16,918 nt of DNA, taken from contig JAZQPA010000099.1 in assembly GCA_045628125.1 (NCBI GenBank), positions 1-16,918 of the forward strand. The letters are read 5' to 3'. The DNA comes from Minthousia sp045628125 (GTDB lineage Bacteria; Bacteroidota; Bacteroidia; Bacteroidales; Bacteroidaceae). Position numbers and translations under genes: made by a program. The notes under the pieces are model-generated. The model saw only the letters and a program-made list of their open reading frames with translations. It was not told the origin of the DNA and ran no database searches. The stretch's first letter is position 1. Each line of letters begins with the position of its first letter. This document shows positions 1 to 4,943 of the stretch, one piece after another.

Positions 1-6
1 ATAAGA

Positions 7-37
7 TTGACTACCCCCTCGTTATTTCGTAACTTTG
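7..37 (+). promoter_or_regulatory. Bacteroidetes-type promoter-like site
   Basis: TAACTTTG at 30-37 matches the Bacteroidetes -7 consensus TAnnTTTG, and a TTG at 7-9 lies 20 bases upstream, as expected for the -33 element. No gene start follows closely: the nearest open frame begins at 409. The site may drive a leader or small RNA across the repeat zone, or may be a remnant. The match is direct; activity is inferred. Confidence 0.4.
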
Positions 38-67
38 CAATAGCATTTGAGAAAGAATTGCTATTGC
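37..67. repeat. Inverted repeat (9-bp perfect arms)
   Basis: GCAATAGCA (37-45) and TGCTATTGC (59-67) are perfect reverse complements separated by 13 bases. The left arm begins in the -7 element of the promoter-like site at 30-37, so it lies at about the predicted transcription start. It could be an operator, a hairpin, or the end of a mobile or integrated element. Confidence 0.5.
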
Positions 68-146
68 GATTCTTGGCGGCGCCTCGGGATAACAAACAAG
101 TTTGATTCTCCTCTCAGCTTGCACAAGAATTGCTACTGCGATTTTT
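54..146. repeat. Direct repeat, two 21-bp copies 72 bp apart
   Basis: The segments 54-74 and 126-146 share 19 of 21 bases (core AGAATTGCTAYTGCGATT). No coding frame spans them. Together with the hairpin arms at 161-167/172-178 (AAGACCG/CGGTCTT, loop ATGA), they make 1-240 a gene-free, structured stretch. I see no tRNA or known RNA family in it. Confidence 0.5.
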
Positions 147-160
147 TGAGGGATTCTCTT

Positions 161-178
161 AAGACCGATGACGGTCTT
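161..178. other. Small perfect hairpin in gene-free region
   Basis: AAGACCG, loop ATGA, CGGTCTT forms a 7-bp perfect stem. Neither strand has a T-tract after it, so it is not a convincing intrinsic terminator. Its role is unknown. Confidence 0.3.
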
Positions 179-258
179 CTATGATGACTTGGGCCCGGAT
201 TCTTAGAAGACTGAAAAAAGGATAAGAAAAGCACTCAATGATTGTCATGTCACTCTAA

Positions 259-407
259 TGTCATCCTGAGTGAAACGAAGGATCTTTCTAAATAAGTAGT
301 GGTAACTTTTTAAAGTATGCTTCCTCGCGAGGTAAGATTCTTCGCATTCGCTCAGAATGACAAAGAGGTAGAAAGATCCTCACGTCGCTACGCTCCTCAG
401 GATGACA
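259..407. mobile_element. Fold-back (MITE-like) interspersed repeat
   Basis: The ends are perfect 12-bp inverted repeats: TGTCATCCTGAG at 259-270 and CTCAGGATGACA at 396-407. A second perfect pair lies inside (GGATCTTTCTA 280-290 and TAGAAAGATCC 369-379). The whole 149-bp unit can therefore fold back on itself. It encodes nothing. From memory, sequences beginning TGTCATCCTGAG and containing GAAGGATCT are scattered through many Bacteroidetes genomes, but a genome search was not possible here. The right end abuts the ATG of the next small gene, supplying both an AGGA and the bases just before the start. An internal GAATGACA at about 354-361 resembles a third end, which may mean nested copies. 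Confidence 0.65.
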
Positions 408-408
408 T

Positions 409-681
409 ATGGGTGATGACACACTGAAAACTATGAAAGAAAAATCAGCAGCATGCCTGCTGGGTGCAGGAATGTTGCTGGCTTACATCTCCTTATTCCT
501 GCCACCACCGGGCGAAATTCATGAGACAGTGATCTACATATTCGCACAGATTCTGATCTATGCTGGCAGTATATTTGGAATAGAGCACTACATCAGTCTG
601 CGGCTGGACAACAGACAACGGACGACAGACAACGGACTGAAAGAGAAAACTATCGAAATTTTCCCTAAACCAACAGACTAA
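409..681 (+). CDS. Small two-helix membrane protein (hypothetical)
   Basis: A 90-residue protein of unknown function. It has two predicted membrane segments, roughly residues 15-31 and 40-58, separated by a short loop with a PPPGEIHE motif. The second helix carries AQILIYAGSIFGIE. From memory, similar small proteins occur in Bacteroidales next to smalltalk peptides, and a smalltalk-type gene follows here at 763. The C-terminal stretch around RLDNRQRTTDNG is encoded by a repetitive ACAACGGAC tract, so the tail is probably repeat-derived rather than conserved. ATG 409 has an AGGA six bases upstream, but that AGGA belongs to the fold-back repeat. ATG 433 (MKEKSAAC) would give 82 residues and is a credible alternative start. 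Confidence 0.6.
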   Translation: MGDDTLKTMKEKSAACLLGAGMLLAYISLFLPPPGEIHETVIYIFAQILIYAGSIFGIEHYISLRLDNRQRTTDNGLKEKTIEIFPKPTD

Positions 682-741
682 CCCTCATGACAACACAATG
701 CCGAATGGCGGTCCGTTGACCGTTGTCTGCAGTCTGTTGTC
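607..741. repeat. Imperfect inverted repeat of ACAACGGAC-type units
   Basis: The 31-base arms at 607-637 and 711-741 are reverse complements at 25 of 31 positions, separated by 73 bases. The left arm also contains two tandem copies of ACAGACAACGGA-like sequence. The left arm lies inside the coding sequence of the membrane protein and the right arm lies between it and the smalltalk gene. In mRNA it could form a long stem sequestering the 3' end of the first gene. ACAACGGAC-type repeats recur in Bacteroidetes genomes (recollection). Confidence 0.6.
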
Positions 742-762
742 ATGAATAAAATTTTTAATTTT

Positions 763-849
763 ATGAATAACAAGAACAAATGGAGCATCATTATTAATGC
801 ACTGCTCACGGCACTGACGGGAATCCTAACTGCCTACGGCATCCTGTAA
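763..849 (+). CDS. Smalltalk-type small protein
   Basis: A 28-residue peptide: a short polar N-terminus (NNKNKW) followed by one hydrophobic helix (SIIINALLTALTGILTAYG) that ends the protein. Length, the Lys/Trp-containing start and the LTALTGILTA core fit the Bacteroidetes smalltalk family, whose members usually lie beside an N-acetylmuramoyl-L-alanine amidase or a histone-like gene. Function is unknown; the single helix suggests a membrane peptide, perhaps holin-like (inference). An in-frame ATG at 742 would give 35 residues (MNKIFNF extension). No amidase follows: the stop codon sits at the edge of the terminator of the opposing gene. Recognition is from the pattern of the sequence, without a database search. 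Confidence 0.65.
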   Translation: MNNKNKWSIIINALLTALTGILTAYGIL

Positions 850-850
850 A

Positions 851-884
851 AAAAATAATGCCCTATCTCACGATAGGGCATTAT
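851..884 (-). terminator. Intrinsic terminator of the secreted-protein gene
   Basis: ATAATGCCCTATC (855-867) pairs perfectly with GATAGGGCATTAT (872-884) around a TCAC loop. On the minus strand the 13-bp stem is followed by a run of T residues, so it terminates the 895-1248 gene. It begins within a few bases of the smalltalk stop and may also halt plus-strand transcription weakly. Confidence 0.85.
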
Positions 885-894
885 GGCGTGTTTA

Positions 895-1248
895 TTAATT
901 GAAATACAAGTTCAAACCGTGATTGCGTAAACTCACATTCACGATTCGAAGGTACTTTCTATACTGTTCATTGTCCAACACTTGCTTCATCAGCTTAAGG
1001 TTAGAATAAACAGCATACTTGATACGCTTCTCACGAAGTTGTCCTTTAGAATATCCAGCACGATGCATACACTCTTTGAAGTACTCTTGAATGTCTTCCA
1101 CCTGATTGAACTGATCATCGTGGAATTTCAGATAATGATTCATTGCATGCTGGTTAATCTGAAAATTGAAATTCTCGGCATTGGATGCCTGAACATCTGC
1201 TGCGCCCCATACCATCATGGCAGCTACAGCCAAAAACAATCTTTTCAT
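895..1248 (-). CDS. Small secreted protein of unknown function
   Basis: A 117-residue protein with a clear signal peptide: MKRLF, a hydrophobic run to about residue 17, and likely cleavage after VQA at residue 21. The mature part is helical and basic (FNQVEDIQEYF, YSKGQLREKRIKYAVYSNLKLMKQVLDNEQYRKYL) and ends NHGLNLYF. Similar small exported proteins with a Y-x-NLKLMKQVLD-x-QYRKY core occur in Bacteroides and Prevotella (recollection). The layout loosely recalls periplasmic helical proteins of the Spy/CpxP kind, but I see no LTxxQ motif and make no functional claim. It is a single-gene unit with its own promoter (1342-1374), an approximately 87-base leader and its own terminator. Confidence 0.8.
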   Translation of the reverse strand: MKRLFLAVAAMMVWGAADVQASNAENFNFQINQHAMNHYLKFHDDQFNQVEDIQEYFKECMHRAGYSKGQLREKRIKYAVYSNLKLMKQVLDNEQYRKYLRIVNVSLRNHGLNLYFN

Positions 1249-1341
1249 ACCCTTTTAAAACTAATAATTAATTTAACACTAAACTGCGGGATTTCATTGT
1301 CATTTTGTTATCCTAACACCCGCTATCTCTTATAACCGATG

Positions 1342-1374
1342 CAAATTTACGACTATTTGTGTCATAGTGTCAAA
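1342..1374 (-). promoter_or_regulatory. Promoter of the small secreted protein gene
   Basis: On the minus strand TTTG (1371-1374), 21 bases, then TAAATTTG (1342-1349) match the Bacteroidetes -33/-7 consensus closely. The predicted transcription start is near 1335, leaving a leader of about 87 bases before ATG 1248. It is one of the two best full promoter matches in the window. The stretch 1375-1485 between this site and the pdxA terminator shows no gene. Confidence 0.65.
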
Positions 1375-1484
1375 TTTTTCATGAGAAAATATCCCAAAAA
1401 TCGGGTTTTATTGACTTATGTCATAAAATGAGGGATTTTACCAAAAATTAATCGTCACCGGCATTTCCAGTGAATCCTGTAAAA

Positions 1485-1519
1485 ACAAAAAAGACAGCCC
1501 GTAATGAGCTGTCCTTTTT
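1485..1519 (-). terminator. Intrinsic terminator after pdxA
   Basis: GACAGC (1493-1498) pairs with GCTGTC (1508-1513) around a 9-base loop, flanked by A-runs and T-runs that extend the stem. Read on the minus strand, the hairpin follows the pdxA stop by about 12 bases and ends in a T-tract. Confidence 0.75.
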
Positions 1520-1530
1520 ATATCTGATTC

Positions 1531-2610
1531 TTAATCCAATTTCAGTTTGTCGCTGTCATCGCGCTTATCGTGGTAAACCTTACGCAGCGGATTGCGGCGG
1601 GCATAATCGTAAGCGCAGCGGTTGCGGTACACATCCAGCGCGGTATAGAGTGCCTGGCGGAAGGAACTCTCGCTGGCCAGGTTCTGACCGGCAATGTCGT
1701 AGGCGGTGCCATGAGCCGGTGAGGTGCGAACGATAGGAAGTCCGGCGGTGAAGTTCACGCCCTCGTCCATGGCCAATGCCTTGAATGGTGCCAGACCCTG
1801 ATCATGGTACATGGCCAGAATGCCGTCGAACTTCTGATAGGTGCCGCTGCCAAAGAAACCATCGGCAGAATAAGGGCCGAAGCACTGAATGCCCTGCTGG
1901 GCCAGTTCCTCGATGGCAGGGATAATCTTATCGTGCTCCTCCATGCCAATCAGACAGTTGTCACCGGCATGCGGATTCAGGGCCAGCACAGCGATACGCG
2001 GATTGCTACAGCCAAAATCCTTCTGCAGAGACTCGTGAAGGATGGTGGCCTTCTTGATGATCAGTTCCTTGGTAATGGTCTGTGCAATGTCCTTGATAGG
2101 AATATGGGTGGTAACCAGGGCCACACGCAACTCGTTCTGCATCAGAATCATCAGGGCCTCATTACCCTCGCCTACACGCTCCTCGATGTATTCGGTATGA
2201 CCGGGGAAATGGAAGCTGTCGCTCTGAATGGTATGCTTGTTGATAGGTGCGGTGAGCAGCACATCAAATACGCCCTCCTTATAATCCTTCACGGCACGCT
2301 CCAGCGAGCACAGGGCTGCGAGTCCTGCCTCGGTAGTGGCCTGACCATACTCTACCTTAACCTCCTGCTCATCGAAGCAGTCGATCATATTCACCTTACC
2401 GTCTACTGCCTGAGCGGCATTCTTGATGGTGACGAATGGCATGTTGATGTCCAAAGCCTTGCGGTGAAAAGTGGCAATCTTTGGAGAACCGTAGATGATG
2501 GGAGTACACATCTCCATTATAACGGGGTCGGAAAAGGTTTTCAGGATTACCTCATAGCCCACACCGTTGATGTCGCCGTGGGTAACTCCTACTCTTATCT
2601 TTCTTTCCAT
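1531..2610 (-). CDS. pdxA: 4-hydroxythreonine-4-phosphate dehydrogenase
   Basis: PdxA oxidises 4-phosphooxy-L-threonine with NAD+, giving the amino ketone that PdxJ condenses with deoxyxylulose 5-phosphate to form pyridoxine 5'-phosphate (vitamin B6 synthesis, cytoplasm). The 359-residue protein has the expected length and motifs: GVTHGDINGVG near the N-terminus; the three metal-binding histidine contexts PGHTEY (H138), LNPHAGDN (H214) and AMYHDQG (H269); and RTSPAHGTAYDIAG at 295-308. The C-terminus is extended by a charged tail (KRDDSDKLKLD). It starts 2 bases after the DUF4837 gene's stop, so the two are surely cotranscribed, and it is followed by a terminator. Confidence 0.95.
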   Translation of the reverse strand: MERKIRVGVTHGDINGVGYEVILKTFSDPVIMEMCTPIIYGSPKIATFHRKALDINMPFVTIKNAAQAVDGKVNMIDCFDEQEVKVEYGQATTEAGLAALCSLERAVKDYKEGVFDVLLTAPINKHTIQSDSFHFPGHTEYIEERVGEGNEALMILMQNELRVALVTTHIPIKDIAQTITKELIIKKATILHESLQKDFGCSNPRIAVLALNPHAGDNCLIGMEEHDKIIPAIEELAQQGIQCFGPYSADGFFGSGTYQKFDGILAMYHDQGLAPFKALAMDEGVNFTAGLPIVRTSPAHGTAYDIAGQNLASESSFRQALYTALDVYRNRCAYDYARRNPLRKVYHDKRDDSDKLKLD

Positions 2611-2612
2611 AC

Positions 2613-3695
2613 TTATTTCTTGTCTTTCTTATTTGTAATTCGGTTGTCTACGTCATTGGACTGCTCAATGGCATTGTTCTCCAATTCCTTGCTGGCAGCC
2701 TCATCGGCAGGCAACTGCAGGGTATAAAGAGCCGACTCCAGAATACGGATCTGGTTGCGCTTGCTCTCGTTGGGTTTGTAAACAAAGCCTTCGGCCACAA
2801 TGACCTTATGATTAACGGTATCAATACGTACGTGTGAGATGAACGGACCACCCATGTTGTCCTTGGTGATGTGCCACAATCCGCGGACCTGCTGGCAGAA
2901 CGTACCGCGCACGGCAATGTTCTCGCTCTCCACCATATAGTGGTCCTTATAGTACTGGGTGGCCATGTGCATGCCTTCCTGGGCTCCAGGGATGTTCTTC
3001 TCCATCACGGAGTCGCGCTTGTGCACGAAATACTCGTCGGTGAAGATGTCGCTGCTTACGTATGGATAGGAATACATGCAGAAATTCAGCTGATTGTTCT
3101 GTGACTCGCTGGCCCAGAAGAAATCCTCGCCTTCCTTAACGGCATCGATAGAGGTAGGCACACCAATCTTGCAACCGAACATGTCCTGCGCTACGCGTGC
3201 CACACGTGGGGAATGGGTATGCTCCAGCTCATTGATGCCGCGGTTCAACTCGGCACGGACAAAGAAATCGGTAATCATGTGGCCATGCTGATAAACAAAA
3301 TCGGCAAACTCAGGCTCGGATGGCGACTGGATGGTCAGGATCATCTGCGGTGCAGAGTTCACATCCTTTACATACTTGAACTTGGTTTGGGTGTAGCGTG
3401 TAGGATCAATATCCACCACGATGATGTTACGGAACATCTTGAAAGTGCGGTCAAAGTTCTTCATGGCCACGGTCATGATACGGAAATTGCCCTCTGGCTG
3501 TGGCAGACCCGGTACATCGCTGGTCAGCGCGTCATGCAAGGCTCTTCCGGCAGGGCGCTCGTACATGTCCCTGTCAATGACCACCATCATCTCGTAGGCA
3601 CGGCCGGTGCTGGTGGGGGTTACATACGATGTGCTGTCTGAACAGGCGGTCAGAACGGCAAACAGTATAACTACATAACAAATCAGGTTCTTCAT
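2613..3695 (-). CDS. DUF4837 family lipoprotein
   Basis: A 360-residue lipoprotein. The N-terminus MKNLICYVVILFAVLTAC is a type II signal peptide with lipobox LTAC and lipidated C18. Bacteroidetes lipoproteins of this kind are held in the inner or outer membrane. The body (about 30-330) matches what I recall of DUF4837: a GRAYEMMVVID opening, a YTQTKFKYVKDVNSAPQ segment, and GTFCQQVRGLW followed by MGGPF. No enzymatic motif is visible and function is unknown. The last about 20 residues are Asn/Lys/Asp-rich. It lies between rlmN and pdxA, an arrangement I recall as common in Bacteroidales, which does not by itself reveal its role. Confidence 0.85.
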   Translation of the reverse strand: MKNLICYVVILFAVLTACSDSTSYVTPTSTGRAYEMMVVIDRDMYERPAGRALHDALTSDVPGLPQPEGNFRIMTVAMKNFDRTFKMFRNIIVVDIDPTRYTQTKFKYVKDVNSAPQMILTIQSPSEPEFADFVYQHGHMITDFFVRAELNRGINELEHTHSPRVARVAQDMFGCKIGVPTSIDAVKEGEDFFWASESQNNQLNFCMYSYPYVSSDIFTDEYFVHKRDSVMEKNIPGAQEGMHMATQYYKDHYMVESENIAVRGTFCQQVRGLWHITKDNMGGPFISHVRIDTVNHKVIVAEGFVYKPNESKRNQIRILESALYTLQLPADEAASKELENNAIEQSNDVDNRITNKKDKK

Positions 3696-3728
3696 ACTCT
3701 TACTTGATTACGTGTAACAATTCTGCTG

Positions 3729-3736
3729 CAAAGGTA
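3729..3736 (-). promoter_or_regulatory. -7 element upstream of the DUF4837-pdxA operon
   Basis: On the minus strand TACCTTTG matches TAnnTTTG about 33 bases before ATG 3695. No clear TTTG lies 19-21 bases further upstream, so strength is uncertain. The 118-base gap to rlmN holds no obvious hairpin but has a direct repeat of TTCACTTTTTG-type sequence at about 3771-3791, so read-through from rlmN is also possible. Confidence 0.45.
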
Positions 3737-3813
3737 ACATGAACTTTCGGCTATATAACGCGCGGCGGGTTCACTTTTTGTTCACTTTTTTGTGTTTACG
3801 AATTGTTACTGAC

Positions 3814-4842
3814 TTATATTTCAATTCCTTGCTGCTTGGCTGTACTCAGCAAACCGCAAGCGGCATAGATATCTTCTCCACGGGATGCACGGATGGTGGT
3901 AAAGATTCCATGCTGTGTCATATAGTCACGGAACTTTATCATATTATCCGGATCGGTGTTCTTTAAATCCACATTCGGTATCTGATGGAAACGGATCAGA
4001 TTCACGCGGCACTCCAGGCCCCGGAGCAGCTTGACCAGCTCCTTGGCATAGACCAGCGAGTCATTCAGTCCGCCAAAGACGATGTACTCGAACGACAGGC
4101 GGCGCTGGTGGGTAAAGTCGTACTTGCGCAGCACCTCCACAATATCCTTGATGCTGAACGCCTTCTCGGCAGGCATCAGCTGGGCACGCTGTGACGGAAT
4201 AGGACAATGCAGGCTGATGGCCAGGTGGCAATCGCTCTCGTTCAGAAAGCGCTCCAATCCCTTCCGCAGTCCCACGGATGACACGGTGATGCGCTTGGGG
4301 CTCCACTGCCAGCCGTAATCCGCTGTCAGAATCTCTGTGGCACGGAGCACATTATCCAGGTTGTCGAACGGCTCGCCCTGTCCCATGAACACCACATTGG
4401 TCAGTTTGTCGCGCTCAGGCAGGGAGTACAACTGGTTCAGGATATCAGCCGCGGTAAGGTTGCCGCTGAATCCCTGCTTGCCGGTCATGCAGAACAGGCA
4501 GTTCATCTTACATCCCACCTGCGAGCTGACACACAGGGTGGCACGGTCGTCATCGGGGATATAGACAGATTCGATATAGTTGCCCTCGGGTGTGCAGAAC
4601 AGGTACTTGACGGTTCCGTCCACCGAGCGCATGCTCTCTACCGGATCACTGGCTCCTATCTCATAATTCTCCGACAGTAAAGCACGGTTGCGGGCAGAAA
4701 GATTGGTCATCTCGTCAATCGAACGCACCTTCTTGCCGTAAATCCATGAAGCTATCTGGCCTGCCGTAAATCCAGGCATACCCAATTGCTTGACAATTCC
4801 TTTCAGTTCATCAAGACTTTTTCCTAAAAGACGCTCTTTCAT
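3814..4842 (-). CDS. rlmN: 23S rRNA (adenine-2503-C2) methyltransferase
   Basis: A radical SAM enzyme that methylates C2 of A2503 in 23S rRNA and of A37 in some tRNAs, acting in the cytoplasm. The 342-residue length is normal. The [4Fe-4S] cluster motif is CKMNCLFC (C111, C115, C118). The SAM-binding segment reads FMGQGEP (152-158), with Q where many enzymes have M. The C-terminal SRGEDIYAACG carries C329, equivalent to the methyl-accepting cysteine of E. coli RlmN. It faces the 4944 operon across a 101-base divergent promoter region and heads a minus-strand block with the DUF4837 gene and pdxA. Confidence 0.95.
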   Translation of the reverse strand: MKERLLGKSLDELKGIVKQLGMPGFTAGQIASWIYGKKVRSIDEMTNLSARNRALLSENYEIGASDPVESMRSVDGTVKYLFCTPEGNYIESVYIPDDDRATLCVSSQVGCKMNCLFCMTGKQGFSGNLTAADILNQLYSLPERDKLTNVVFMGQGEPFDNLDNVLRATEILTADYGWQWSPKRITVSSVGLRKGLERFLNESDCHLAISLHCPIPSQRAQLMPAEKAFSIKDIVEVLRKYDFTHQRRLSFEYIVFGGLNDSLVYAKELVKLLRGLECRVNLIRFHQIPNVDLKNTDPDNMIKFRDYMTQHGIFTTIRASRGEDIYAACGLLSTAKQQGIEI

Positions 4843-4874
4843 TAATCTACCGGTGAATTATTATTTTTGCACCG

Positions 4875-4882
4875 CAAAAGTA
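4875..4882 (-). promoter_or_regulatory. -7 element for rlmN
   Basis: Minus-strand TACTTTTG matches TAnnTTTG, 32 bases before ATG 4842. The -33 side is a T-run rather than a clear TTTG at the right spacing. It is only 22 bases from the divergent site at 4905-4912. Confidence 0.45.
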
Positions 4883-4904
4883 CAAAAAAAACACGGATTT
4901 TCGG

Positions 4905-4912
4905 TATCTTTG
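4905..4912 (+). promoter_or_regulatory. -7 element for the 4944 operon
   Basis: TATCTTTG matches TAnnTTTG, 31 bases before ATG 4944. No good -33 element is visible at 19-21 bases upstream. The polymerase footprints of this and the rlmN promoter would overlap. Confidence 0.5.
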
Positions 4913-4943
4913 CACATATTTTAATCTTAGAACGCTTTAAACG

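Noticed and set aside
54..146. Possible CRISPR-like array from the repeated 21-mers
   Set aside because: Only two imperfect copies, with no further spacing pattern and no cas genes.
1470..1736. 88-codon plus-strand open frame beginning in the pdxA terminator
   Set aside because: Overlaps the pdxA terminator and C-terminal coding region and has an Arg/Cys-rich shadow composition.
1804..2727. 307-codon plus-strand open frame
   Set aside because: Antisense to pdxA, which carries all its active-site motifs; it also crosses the pdxA/DUF4837 gene junction.
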